64,000 nucleotides of DNA. Origin: Gordionus sp. m RMFG-2023. Its lineage: Eukaryota; Nematomorpha; Gordioida; Chordodea; Parachordodidae. The notes beneath the pieces were generated by a model. It had not been told where the DNA came from. It saw only the letters and a list, made by a program, of their open reading frames with translations, and did no database searches. Numbering within the stretch: position 1 is the stretch's first letter; each line of letters opens with the position of its first letter. Positions 23,357 through 34,984 of this stretch are shown piece by piece. Location: assembly GCF_954871325.1 (NCBI RefSeq), contig NC_088775.1, forward strand, positions 82,003,561 to 82,067,560, given 5' to 3'. The translations under genes and the position numbers were made by a program.

Positions 23357-25016
23357 CGTGGATCAAAACAATTAGTTCATGATCAATACATATTCAGGAA
23401 AGAAAGAATTATAAATAAAAAAACAATATAAAAATGTGTAGAGGCTTATAAATTATTGGAAGGTAGACCTACCCGTTGCAAAGGACGATGCCACACATTA
23501 AATGAAGAGGTAATTCTTCATATTGATAATCATAATCATGTGATAGATGGTATAGAGGTCTTAAAAACCGAATGTCTAAATAACATTAAAAACGGGCTAT
23601 TAAGGTGACTGATACACCTCAAAAAATTATAAGCATTGCAATAGCAGAGGGTTCCCTATCCCTTCATGCTGCCCTTCCGCCCATCACGTCAATAAAACGA
23701 ACCATCCAGCGAGCTAGATCGCTCATGGGTTCTCCATTACCTACCCCGACAAACAGTTATGATCTAGATTTACCTGATATCTATAGAAAAACATGTTCGG
23801 GGTTGCCATTCCTTCAATATGATAGCAAGCATTTGCTACCGGAACTACCAAGAATTTTGATATTCGCCACTGCCCAAAACCTTAGATTGATGGCGGAAAG
23901 CAGTCACTGGTATGCAGATGGCACGTTTAAGACAACCCCCTTAATTTTTTACCAACCTTGGACCCTCCAAGTCCTATATAATAAAACAGTTATACCCACA
24001 ATTTTTGCGCTATTACCGAATAAAATTCAGATTACATACATAAGGGTCTTGGATGAGATAAAAAGATTACAAAACAATGTAAATCCTATATCGGTAATGA
24101 TCGATTTTGAGCAGGCTGAAATAAATGCCTTTACACATTCATTTCCATTGATAACAGTAAGAGGCTGTTTTTTTCATATGACAAGCAATTTGGAGGCACA
24201 TCCAAAGTGATAGCGAATTATTATCTCATTATTTAGATAGAGATGCGGGAAGTGATTGGTCTATAAAAATTAGACAAATGGTGTCACTTGCATTTGTTCC
24301 CGTGGAGGACGTGTTTGATGCCTTTTATGGGCTATTACACACAATTCTATCAAGATAATGAAAGTGTCTTGGACAAACTCAATACGCTGCTACATTGGAG
24401 GGAATCCCAAAGACAAATAATGCAGTTGAAGGTAATTTTTTTTATGCTATCTTTTTAATCATTATTACACAATATTTTTTATAATTTGCTTTGCAATTTT
24501 TTCTAAAGTTTGGTACAGAGCATTCTCATCTCTTTAATCATCGCACCATCCCTCTATTTGGAAATTTTTAGATGCTCTATGTTTAGAACAATCGTTAATC
24601 GAAGCACAAATTGAACAATATATTTCTGGTACGCAACCCCCGAGATCAAGAATGGTGTATCGGGATACAGCTGAAAATATTATATTAATTGTATCTGACT
24701 AAGTAAATCGCCCGATTAATGATTATTTAAGGGGGATCGCATATAATTTTAATTTACAAACAAATGTTATCTATTTTTTTTAAATGTTCTTTTAAACATA
24801 TTTTTGGCATGTTTTATATAGTATATGTGTATTTTCTATAGTCATTTTATATATAAATAAAAAAATTGTGCGTTAATTCGTTTTTGATTATTTTATAATA
24901 GAAAAAATTAGTTAAACATAATATATATTTAAAATGATTAATAGAATTATTTTAAGGATTTTTAATAAATCTAAAAAATAAATCAGTCTTAATTTGAATT
25001 TTATTGGATCAACATT

Positions 25017-25140
25017 AGTGTTGTTAAACGTCCGATTTGGGTCGATTAAGATTTTAGCCATAATAACATGTAAGATTAGAGATAGAAGTCCAAACTTTTC
25101 TTACATTTAGCGCAAAATCTCGCTTACATAATATTGGCTA
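25017..25140. repeat. MITE, TGTTGTTAAA family, copy c (partial)
   Basis: The left end is AGTGTTGTTAAACGTCCG, followed by the family interior (AAGATTTTAGCCATAATA and AGTCCAAACTTTTC). The right end is lost. About 100 bases from 25108 recur as a direct repeat at about 25460-25555, including CTTACATAATATTG and GGGGCTTGGCAA. It lies within the MULE. Confidence 0.5.
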
Positions 25141-25555
25141 CTAATCAAAATAGGGGAGACTGGGGTTAGGTACCGGGGCTTGGCAATCCACTTAATCTCA
25201 TCTTAAAATTAAATACACCAGAAGGTTAAAATTTTATCATAATATAGTTTTTATTAGTTTACGTCTATAGACAAAAAGTCTTATGAAATAATTATTAAAA
25301 ATTTTATTTAAGAAATAAAATATTGATGAAGTTTTTATAATTTGGGAAAGTTTTATGAGTATTTATTATATCCAGAAATTTAGAGTTAGCAGGGCTTGCT
25401 AAACCATACAATTATGGCAGTTAATAATGAAAAAAATACAAAATATTTATCGAGATAAATGTTCACGCAAAATCTCCAGGCTTACATAATATTGCCTACT
25501 AACCAGGGGCTTGGCAAACCACTTAATATCTTCTTAAAATTAATTACAACAGAAG
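25108..25555. repeat. Direct repeat pair of about 100 bp, related to an insert in arm B
   Basis: Copies at about 25108-25212 and 25460-25555 share GCAAAATCTC, CTTACATAATATTG, GGGGCTTGGCAA, CCACTTAAT and CAGAAGGTTAA. A related sequence on the opposite strand is part of the extra DNA in arm B at about 33.44-34.00 kb (CAAACCACTTAATCT there). It looks like a repeat family whose borders I cannot define. Confidence 0.45.
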
Positions 25556-25931
25556 GTTAAGCAAGGAAATCGGTATAAATATTGGTTGTTAATTTTTTTT
25601 ATTGATATTACACATTTAGTAAATAAAATTGAGATTTTTGTAAAAAAAAATATGAAGAAATAATTAATATGAAGAAATAATTAATATGAAGAAATAATTA
25701 ATATGAAGAAATAATTAATATGACCAACATTCAAAATCATTTCTATTTAATCATCCTTTTTTTTATACTAATAAATTTATAATAAATTGCAACTGTATTA
25801 GATACGCGCCGAATTGTCGCCGCGCCGAATTGACGCCGCGCCGAATTGACGCCGCGCCGAATTGACGCCGCGCCGAATTGACGCCGCGCCGAATTGACGC
25901 CGCGCCGAATTGACGCCGCGCCGAATTGACG

Positions 25932-26920
25932 TGATACCTAAATTTTTGGTATTACATTTCTAGAGGAGGTACTTTAGTTTTTGTGAATGTTTTCTGATAT
26001 TTTAAATTCATTGTTATCTTGCAAATAATTAGGAAAGCAAAATTTGTCAAAAAATGAATTTAGTTTTAAATTAAAATATATTTTTAACATAAAATACTTT
26101 TTAATAACCAAATTAGGAACACGATCTAGACTAGCATTTTTATGAGGAACACTATCCAAAGACCGAACCACGACTTTCCCTACCCAGCACCTTGTGCCTT
26201 TTGTTTTAAAAATTATAAATATTAAATGATATTATAAAATTTTAAACTATCGGTGAAATTCAAAAGGGAGCAATGTCGATATTGTCAAGAAGCATCTCCT
26301 CCACCTGACGTAATGATCCTGGTCTAATTTTTGTAGCGCGGCCCAAACCCAAATTTTTTTATAAAAAGTTTCGCTGGCCCGACCCAAACCCGAATTTTTT
26401 TTTTTTTTAAATTACTGTCCCGGCCCGGCCTGGGCCGATTTAGTTTAAATATAGAAATTAATTTTTTTTAAAAAAATTAGAATATGCCACGCTAAAAAAT
26501 TCAATTTTAAAATAATTAGCCATTATTCAAGATAAAAGTAGTATATTAAGAAAGATTTTTACAACAATTGTTGGTGATCGATCGGTACTGCTTTTTTAGG
26601 TTAGTATTGTTATATAATATTATTTATAGTTTACCCCCCCCCCCCCCCCTCTCCCGTCAAAATTTTGCAATATCAATCAGAGTTTATCCTTGCTGCTAGT
26701 TGCATTAATAAATTATTTTCCTATAGCTCACTACTTTGTAGAAATTTACAAAAACCAAATTTAGATTTGGTTCAGATTATTTGTTTGGCGGAAAATGTTA
26801 TGGACAGGTAAATACGAATGAATGTAGAAATATTTTCATAACATTAGATGTTAAATTGAAAGCTTAATCTTATGATATAACACTAATTAAATCTCGTCTA
26901 GCACTTAGGCAATTGATGTA
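25932..26920. other. Spacer of the inverted duplication, right of the MULE
   Basis: Mostly A/T-rich. A patch at 26335-26445 rich in GGCCCGACCC and CGGCCCGGCC resembles the GC-rich subterminal repeats of the hAT element at 21.65 kb and may be a second hAT end. A run of about 17 C begins at 26634. Confidence 0.45.
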
Positions 26921-26929
26921 ATATAAATG

Positions 26930-27420
26930 TTGAGTTAACAACTGAAGAATATTATAAAATATCCATTTTCATCCCATTCTTAGATACTTTTTTTCCCAAA
27001 TTAAAGTTCGGTTTTTAGATAAAAAACAAAAGTTTTTAGCAAACTTCAAATTTTATTACCTAATTAGTTTTCTGATGCCACTATTGGTAATTTTAAATAT
27101 TTAGCAAAATTTTGTTCCTATGATATTGATAATGAACAATTTAATAAGTGAATTCGTATTGTGGTATTTATCACATTTGGTTATTTTAGCTAAGCATGCT
27201 ATTGATGCGCCAATAGGTGTTTGGAAACATTGGCTCAATTTCCAAATATTTTAAAGTTATATTATATTCTTCCATATTTGCCTATTACAACATGTACGAA
27301 AAATCCTTTTCCAACAGAGAAGGTTGAAAACTTATTTACCCGAATCTCGGCTAAATGGGTTAGCTCTGTTAAATATCCACAGAAATTTGGTTCCAACGAC
27401 AATCGAAATTCTTGATGAAT
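26930..27420 (+). pseudogene. Second hAT-type transposase remnant (C-terminal part)
   Basis: The block TTEEYYKISIFIPFLDTFFS, then QIKVRFLDKKQKFL near 26.95-27.04 kb, resembles the region before the dimerisation domain in hAT transposases of the P52rIPK/ZMYM-related type. The block QFPNILKLYYILPYLPITTC (27.23-27.29 kb) corresponds to the usual YPN-LKILLTLPV-TA segment, but the expected SAERSFS-KLK motif has decayed. A stop follows ILNI near 27.09 kb and one frame change is needed between the two blocks. It is unrelated to the hAT copy at 21.65 kb and no ends were found. Confidence 0.5.
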
Positions 27421-27429
27421 TGGCAAATT

Positions 27430-28768
27430 TCCTAAAAAAATTAAAAATCACATTATAATTTTAGTATTTAATAAATTTTTTGTAAAATATTGCATTTGAT
27501 AAGAAGTTATAAAAACTTATTTTTTAATTTTCTAGTCAATATTTTATACAATTAGTATTTTCAATATAAAAATTTTATTCTATTATTGTATGATAAATTA
27601 TGAATAATTTAATAGAATAGCTCAAAGATATGACCTGTAAAGGCCGGAAACCCCCCTATAGGAAAATTTTGGATACACCACTGTTTTATGAAGAGCGAAG
27701 ATTTTAAATAAATCGGAAAATATATAGGATATCCTGCAGGGGAATATCTAATTAACAGAAATATTAATGGAAACGTACAGATGTGAAAATAATATCGATG
27801 GCCACATTGTTGCAAACCAATCAATATAGATGAGCTTATTCACCTATAAATTATTTTAATAATATAAAAAATTTTAAAGAGATATATTTATGTTGGTTTA
27901 TTTAATAAAAATTTTGGACATATAAGGATCTTAAGGAGAGATTATGATTTCAATCATAAAAAGTAATACAACTTTCTTTTCAAGATTCAATATTATAAAT
28001 TTTAACATTACCTGTCAGTCATAAATGACTGTATTACTAAATAATAGAAACTTTTAACATTACAACAGCTATAAATGTCAGTATTATTAATGGGAGTTTA
28101 AATTTAAGAAAATATCATGTTACACTTTAATTGCTAAATTATCCAAGGGAAAAAGGTTAATTAAAATAGATTTAAAAAAATTAAAATAAGTATAGACAAA
28201 AATTAAAGAGATATATTGACAATAACAACGCATTAAAGATTATTTAGATTCACAAGATTACCATCTGGATTATATTAAAAAAATTAGTAAAAAATTCCAT
28301 ACTCCTTCCATGTTCTTTCTCGAACACAATAAAACTGATCAGGTAAGTATAATCATGCAAATTTATAATGATCTGCGGTTAATTATCTTAATTAAACTCA
28401 AAAATATCGGTTCTTGATTCAACCCAATTAGGGTTAAGTTGAGATCCATTAAGTTATGAGATAAAAGACTGCATTTACTTAGTAACTATATTGCCAAAAA
28501 TTTAATATTTAAAAAATCTACAAATTTTTTAAAATCATAAATTAAATAGATTTTGATTAAAGTATAATAAATATTATTTTGAATGCTTTCTAATTTTATC
28601 TTATAATGTTAATGCCAACAATATTCTTAGGGCCCCTGGTATACTATAATGGGAAGTTTTAAAAATTTTATTATCAAAGAAATTTTAATTTTGAATTCTA
28701 ACATGTAAATAAATTTGATTATAATAATTTAGTACTAATCAGTTTAATTTACCTAAACTTTTAAAGTA
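27430..28768. other. Spacer of the inverted duplication, no gene seen
   Basis: A/T-rich. At 27630-27690 the sequence CCTATAGGAAAATTTTGG lies next to a C-run and close to CACCACTG. It resembles paired patches in the arms at 19.69 and 30.24 kb, so it is probably the end of a shared repeat. Nothing else was recognised. Confidence 0.4.
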
Positions 28769-28959
28769 CTGTTGTTAAACGGCTAGCTCAATATTTTATC
28801 CGGAAAAATAATATGCAAGGCTAAAAATTTTGCTAGTATATAGCACATAGGATTGAACATCTATTGGCAAAATCTAGACAATTAGGGAATATTTTCATGG
28901 CTATAATGTTGAGTTAGCCGTTTTTAAAAATCGGCTCAAATCGAGGGTCTAACAACACT
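28769..28959. repeat. MITE, TGTTGTTAAA family, copy d (both ends present)
   Basis: The left end is CTGTTGTTAAACGGCTAG and the right end TCTAACAACACT, about 191 bp apart. The interior has the family motifs TAATATGCAAGGC, GAACATCTATTGGCAAAATC and AAAAATCGGCTCAAATCG. It is the most complete copy here. No clear target duplication. Confidence 0.7.
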
Positions 28960-29090
28960 TAAAATCAATTAATTTTATGACTTTCAAGATTCCGAATTAT
29001 AGCATAATGATTATTCCTGAATTTATTTTTGTTTAGATATCTTTATATGCTCTAAGTAAGAAATTGGTAAAAACTGTGGTCTTCTGAAAA

Positions 29091-32000
29091 AACCCGGTCC
29101 GTCAATAGGCGCGGTCGGGTCTTATCTTCACTACTGCTGGGTAAATTAGGAGTTCATTTTCTATAATTTTAATAAAGTTACATTTTATATCTGTTTAGTT
29201 TAAAATTCAAGGCTAAATAATATATTATTTACTTATAAATAAAATATTCATTAAATTTTTTTTTATAAAATACAAATTTGGCAGCTTCTAAGATGAATTT
29301 ACATTTTTTAATTATAGTAGAATAATTAATTTTCTAGTAAAGTTTGATTGTTTACTTAAATTCTTATTTTGATTACCTGATAAAACTTAAAAAATAAGTG
29401 TCCATTTAGAATAAATTATAATCTTACCAAGGTCTTTTGCTTTTATCGTTTGCTATTTCTTTTAAGTTGTTTATTGTTAAATTTTTTCTTCCCTTGTAAT
29501 AATTTGTATAAAAAATATCATAACTACAAATCAAGTTTGATATACAGAAAACTAGCAATTTCTGAATTTTTGGGGCATTTGAAAGTTATTGTAAAGTCTC
29601 TTATCTAATCCCACCTTGCTTTTTTTACCATGTTGCATTGGCATGTAAGTCAATTTTAATATAATCTAATTTTTATATTTAATTAATGAGATATAAAAGG
29701 TAAGATTGGCCAATCAAATTTTTTTAAATTAATTTTTCGTATTTAGAATATAACAATATATTTTCCATAGGCCATTCCCAAACAGAATATTTTTTCAGAG
29801 CAGTCCTTGAAGCATGTTTCTAGTATTGTTGTTAAACTCGTCCGTTTAAGATATTAGTTAAAAATAAAATTATGCAAGTCTCGAGATTTGACAAATAGTG
29901 GTCCAAACCTTTCTCCCATCCATGAGAAAAATCTCCAGGATTTCTTAATATTATTTTGGCTAAAATCTTAATTGACCCTTTTTTAAAAATCAACCCACAT
30001 TTGGTCGTTTAAACGACACCAGTTCCCAGTAATCATTTTGTTTATTATTTTTATTAACGATTAAATGACGTCCAAAATCTAAATCGGGTCACGTCTTTCT
30101 TTCAAAAATATTTTATTATATATAAAAAAATTAATTTGACAAATTATTTTTCTTTGTTTGGAAATTAATTAAAAATTAGTGGAAACATGCCTCAAAAACC
30201 GCTTTAAAAAACCTTCAACTTGAAAATGGCTATAAGGGTATATCCAGAATTTTCATATAGGGGAGTGGGAAGATCTATTTGTTGGGTTTTTAGCCATCAT
30301 TTTTATTACATACCTTTGGCATTTATTGTAGACCTTTGCGTATGTTATATTTTTATAAAACTTTGGCTCTTTACATCTTTTTTTTATATTAAAATACTTT
30401 TTTTTATTAGAAATTTTAAATTAGTCATTATTTTAAATTTTTTTTTAACTTTTGCTTATTTTACTTTCAAATTATTGTTTAATAATGATATATCGAATAC
30501 ATATGAGTGTGCGTGGAAGAGGGGGGGGGGGTTATCCTAACTCGACATTATTCGTAAATATTAAAACTTACTTATAAATATTTTGAATTATTTGTAAGTA
30601 TTTAAAGTATTTAACATATAATTGAATATTTTATTTATTTTACTTCATTAACATTTTAATTTTATAAATTCCCTTTAAAATTGTAATCATCTAATTTTTC
30701 CAGAGTTTGAAAAATTTTTGAGCAAAAATCTTTGAATATTTTTTCAAAGAAGAAAGATTTTTGATCAAATTTTATCTAAAATTCCAAATATTTTAGTAAA
30801 AAATTTTTTTTATAAGGGAACCTTTATAATTTTCATGCACATTTTTCAAGATGATATTTAAATTTCTTTAAAAAAAATATTCTAAGATGATTCATTCAAA
30901 AAAAATTAAGATTTTTTGATATTCTGATTTTTTCATTTATAAAAATATTTTAAAGAATTTAATTTTCTAGTTGAATCGAATATTTGACGAATCAAATATA
31001 GCAATGTTTTTATTATTCGTATGAATACAAATAAGGAATTATTCGATTCGTGCGAATACGAATAATACAATTATTAGCAAAAATGCGAATCGAATTATGA
31101 ATAATGCAAATATTCGATTCAATTCGTATTTTTCCAAATATAGAGATGGGATTTTCGACTTTCCCACCCTTTCGTTACGCGTCTGATTTATTCAGAGAGT
31201 CTAAGATATTTCAATGAACTACATTCACAAGTTTAATATTAAACAATTAATATAGGTAATGATAGCGTGTGTAATAATGGTTCAACTTTCTGTCACAAAT
31301 TACGGTATTTCAAAAAAAATTTAGCAACGTATTTGAATAATATATAAACCCTTTTCTATTTAGCCAATGTTTTGCCGAAAGTTGAAACGATTGGGACAAC
31401 AAGTTCAAATCCCCCAAAGAATGGTTTAAATGCTTAATTTTTTGAGAGTTTTTTTCCTCTTTAAATGAGCTTTTCAAACATTAAGGATCTATTGATCCCC
31501 AAAACATTATATATATAATATATATATGTTATTTTTAAAACATTATTGAATTTTTTTTAGTCTGTGGTCTAAATATCAAAAATTGTATTTCGAAACTTTC
31601 GTAATTTTAATATTTTTAATATAAAAATAAAAATATGTCCTAAACATTATTGAAAATTTTATAAATTTCAAATTTTAATATTCGATTTGTTTAAAATTTC
31701 AAAAGTTCTGAAAGTTATTTTTATTGTTGCCAATTTTTAAACCAGATTTAAGATATGACCTTAATTATCGACAGCTTACTGGTAGTCATTTTCTTTAACA
31801 ATGCATTTGAAACTATTAATTTTAAAAGATAAGAGAGCAATTTTCACTTTGTAGCTTTTAACCAAACCCTGGTAAAGAGGTAGACCATGGGTTAAATTAA
31901 AAGAAGTTTTTTAAATTAAAAAAAATAGTTCTTACTTCAGTTTTGAATATTTTAAGTATCTTTGATTTGACACTGATCAAAGGGTTCTGAGGGTTTTAGA

Positions 32001-34478
32001 TTCTGGTTCTCCGAGGCTTATACATTTTATTTTTATTTATTTGTGTCCAAAACTCTAAACCCAAATTCTAATAATATTCATGAGTGGTTTGTGTTTCTTT
32101 GTGTAGTAATAATTTTAAAAAAAACATAAAAATACCTAATTTACTTCCCAGAAAATTGAAATGTAGCGTGTAAGTGATTATAAACCAAATTGATTCTGCA
32201 TCGCGCTAAATCTTATGATAAAGAAATGTTTATGGCAGATTTATCTTTAATTATATTTTTAAAATACTAGTCCTATAATATTTAGCCACTATGACTTATA
32301 TTATAGAGAAAATAAGTCATAGACTGACTTCAAAATTTATAGATCCACGGTTAGATATATTAATTAAAGATTCAAATGTCATAATTATACATGATTTAGG
32401 TAAGAGAGCATTTAGCCTAAATATTGATTTCTCTCAAAACATTTTTAAATAAATCTGTCACTAAGGGTATTGCTTGGAACCTTTCTAAAAATTATTTACA
32501 TTTGATTTTCCCTAGTGCATGGCTTTAGGGATACATAAAATAGAAAGGAGGAACTGGGGGGAGAATTTTAGAACCAGAACTAAAACCCTCCTCTCAAAAT
32601 TTTAACAATCAGCCACTTTGTTTAAAATCTAAACCATTACCAGAACTTATTTTAGTCCAGGTTCCAAATTCTAATATAAATAACTTAGTACGTATTCTGT
32701 TTCGTCTTATTCTTTTTTTAAACTTATTTCTGTTTAGACCAGTTTATTTAGATTTTGATGTAGGACACCCTATTCTGTTTAGTTTTTAAATGTACGTTAA
32801 ATCTAAATAGTCTCTATCATTTATTTTGTTTTCGAGAAAGCTATATAGAGGGCTAAAAATATTTCTGTTTATATTACGAGTCAGAACATTGCCTTAGGGG
32901 TGCATCTTAGATTATATATTTTTTTAAAAATACAGAGCTCTTTGAATAGTGAATTTCAAACTTAAAAAAAATAAGAAATAACATCATTGTTCAGAACTCG
33001 ACTTTATTATTTTTTAAAAAAACCTTTTAATTTGAGCTCAAAATAATATATTATATACCTTATTTTTTTATAAAAAAACTTAAAATAATTAGCATCTAAT
33101 GTTAAAAGATATTTTAAAAAAGTATATCTTTTAAGTCAAGTTGCTACTTAAAGCTTAATGTCATATAGTATAGATTTATTTTTCACCCTAATATTATCAG
33201 TTATCGCACATTTTTATAATATGCATATTAATTACAAAAAAATATAATATAAAAGATGTTGATATAGTGTACATTGGGGAACGAACTACTACATGTCGTT
33301 ATTACCATAGGGGTATTTGTCAAACAGGATTCACAATAACAAGAGCTCCTTAGAACAAATCATTTTTTATTATAAAAATTAAATTTCAATTTTTTTCTTC
33401 TATTTCTTTCCTATTAATAACAATTAAATATATTTGTAAGTTTAATAAACCCTTTATATCCATGAATTTATGTCAACATCATCTTAAATTATGATCAAAT
33501 AAAAATCGTTGTTATTACCAAAAAACATTTGAATTTGACACCAAATTTTTATATATAATATAAAAACTATAATAATTATTTCAACAAACTTTTAGTCTAT
33601 AAAAGCTTATAGAACATAATTTAAACATTCTAATATATCAAATTTTAAAATAAGATTAAGTGGTTTGACGTGTCCAAGGTTTTGTCTAGCTCCAGTCTCC
33701 TCTACCTTTCACTTGGGCCTATGCCTAATTCCGATTTTATTTTGAATAAGAAATTATGTTAAAAAGCGCTCAAACCGACTATACTTAGACGCACTATTAT
33801 CACGACTAAAAAGTGATATGATATCATATTACTTTATTATTAATTAATCATTTAAAAATTATATTACTGCATTTATACACTTGAATAAAAAAAAAATTAT
33901 ATGTTTTCTACTAAAAAATGAATATAGATAGTTTACGTTGGAGGAAGTAGTATACCCAGAAACACAACTAAGTGCTTTGGTAACTACAGAAGGTTTTAAC
34001 ATCAAATCATATAAAATATCCTTTTCTTTTTACAAAACATCATCAATGTTTTCCTTACACTAATCTTTTGAGAGCAATTTTTAAATGATTCCTTCTTTTT
34101 CTTCTCTTTATAAAATTATAGATATAAGCAAATTAGAAAATAAATTTATAAATCCAAATTATACGAACATGATTTTAAATTGTGATCAAATAAGTCAATT
34201 TAATAAAAAATATGCAATTCATCATTTAATGTGAAAAAAATTATTTCGTTTATCACTTAAAATTGAAACCTACAGAAAATTGGTTAATTTCAAAAATATA
34301 TAAATTATAATAAAAAAATTAAACACCCTAATAATTTTGTTTTTAGTTTTTAGTTTTTAACCATACTTCCGAAGCTGTTACCTTGCTCATATTGCCTTAG
34401 ATTAATTAGTATTTATATATGCGAAATATTTCCATTTTAAATTGTAATAGTTGGTATTTTAGTTGAACATTTTTTTTG
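29091..34478. repeat. Right arm of the large inverted duplication
   Basis: This is the reverse-complement partner of 12.375-20.46 kb. It lacks the 3.1-kb DDE transposon and the 1.18-kb hAT-like element of the left arm, and so preserves both empty sites. It has its own extra DNA: a MITE at 29.82-30.02 kb with flanking sequence, a block at about 31.4-32.2 kb where similarity fails, and about 560 bp at 33.44-34.00 kb. The inner end matches at CAGTAGTAGTGAAAATAAG (left, from 20400) and its complement at 29.13-29.15 kb. No gene was recognised. Confidence 0.85.
29824..30019. repeat. MITE, TGTTGTTAAA family, copy e
   Basis: Ends are TTGTTGTTAAACTCGTCCG and CGTTTAAACGACAC, about 196 bp apart. The interior carries ATGCAAGTCTCGAGATTT and GAAAAATCTCCAGGAT as a near palindrome. 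The left arm has no copy at the matching place (about 19.76 kb), so it inserted after the inverted duplication formed. Confidence 0.65.
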
Positions 34479-34980
34479 AAGAAAAGTAAAAATATAATTT
34501 TTTAATCTATAATATTTCACTTTTTCATATCATTTATATAACATTTTTACAAACTAAAATTAGAATATATATATATAAAGGTTAACTTTAAAATAAAAGT
34601 AAAACTAAAATAAAAATACATTTTGAATAATACACGTTAAAAAATACAATTCATATTATTCAACATTTTTAAAATTTAATTTCCAAATCATTTAGAATTT
34701 AATTATCTATTTTTAAAACTTTTATCAATTGTAAAATTTGGGCAATCATTAAACTTTATTCATTTCATAAGACAAATTTATTTACAAAATAAAAACAATC
34801 AAAAGTATATATATATATAAATATATAAAAAGTTAACTTCTTTCTATCTATATATATATATACTATAAAATTTGAATGACTTTAAATATAAAATACACGA
34901 TGGTTATTTCAAAATAAAAATACAAAAATAAGTTAAACCAAAAATAAGAATAAGAAAATATAAAAATTAAAAAATATAAA
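34479..34980. other. A/T-rich stretch with short microsatellites
   Basis: Several AT dinucleotide runs (34569, 34807, 34848). It might include the decayed 3' LTR of the gypsy element to its right, but no matching partner was found. Confidence 0.4.
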
Positions 34981-34984
34981 TTTG

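Larger units (their letters stand above)
21615..24770 (+). pseudogene. FLYWCH-MULE transposase, split by a hAT insertion and decayed
   Basis: It starts at ATG 21615 (MPLNYAISERGS), is interrupted by the hAT element (21650-23356) and resumes in the same frame at 23365. A FLYWCH-like zinc finger follows (CVEAYKLLEGRPTRCKGRCH, then DNHNH). The MULE domain is open at 23605-24210 with the blocks YADGTFKTTP and MIDFEQAEINAF, which hold the two catalytic Asp, and the C-rich block GCFFHMT. The later block TNNAVEG ends at a GT donor (24432), and an AG at 24507-24508 closes a 77-bp intron before WYRAFSSLFNH. Breaks seen: TAA in NKKTI-KCV near 23.43 kb, a frame change near 23.60 kb, a stop after EAHPK (24208-24210), and further stops and frame changes from 24.3 kb onward. 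It is not functional. Confidence 0.75.
20524..25931 (+). mobile_element. MULE DNA transposon (FLYWCH type), with repeats in its ends
   Basis: Terminal inverted repeats are 20524 to about 20696 and about 25632 to 25931. Both begin CGTCAATTCGGCGC and share a block that includes GATGATTAAATAGAAATGAT. The right end is enlarged by eight copies of a 16-bp unit (GCGCCGAATTGACGCC, 25805-25931) and by four copies of a 17-bp unit (ATGAAGAAATAATTAAT, 25652-25719); the left end has about three partial copies of the first unit and one of the second. No target duplication is evident. The element carries a MULE transposase gene and a nested hAT element. It lies in the spacer of the large inverted duplication. 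Confidence 0.8.

Noticed and set aside
25805-25931. CRISPR-like array of regularly spaced repeats
   Set aside because: The 16-bp units are directly adjacent with no unique spacers and form the end of the MULE.
30220-30540. 106-codon plus-strand frame rich in Phe and Ile
   Set aside because: It is A/T-rich repeat sequence within arm B; the matching sequence in arm A is not open, and there is no motif.
12375-34478. The inverted duplication as a Polinton/Maverick or other giant virus-like element
   Set aside because: No polymerase B, capsid, packaging ATPase or retroviral-type integrase pattern is seen between or within the arms. The only proteins recognised there are ordinary DNA-transposon transposases and a LINE tail.
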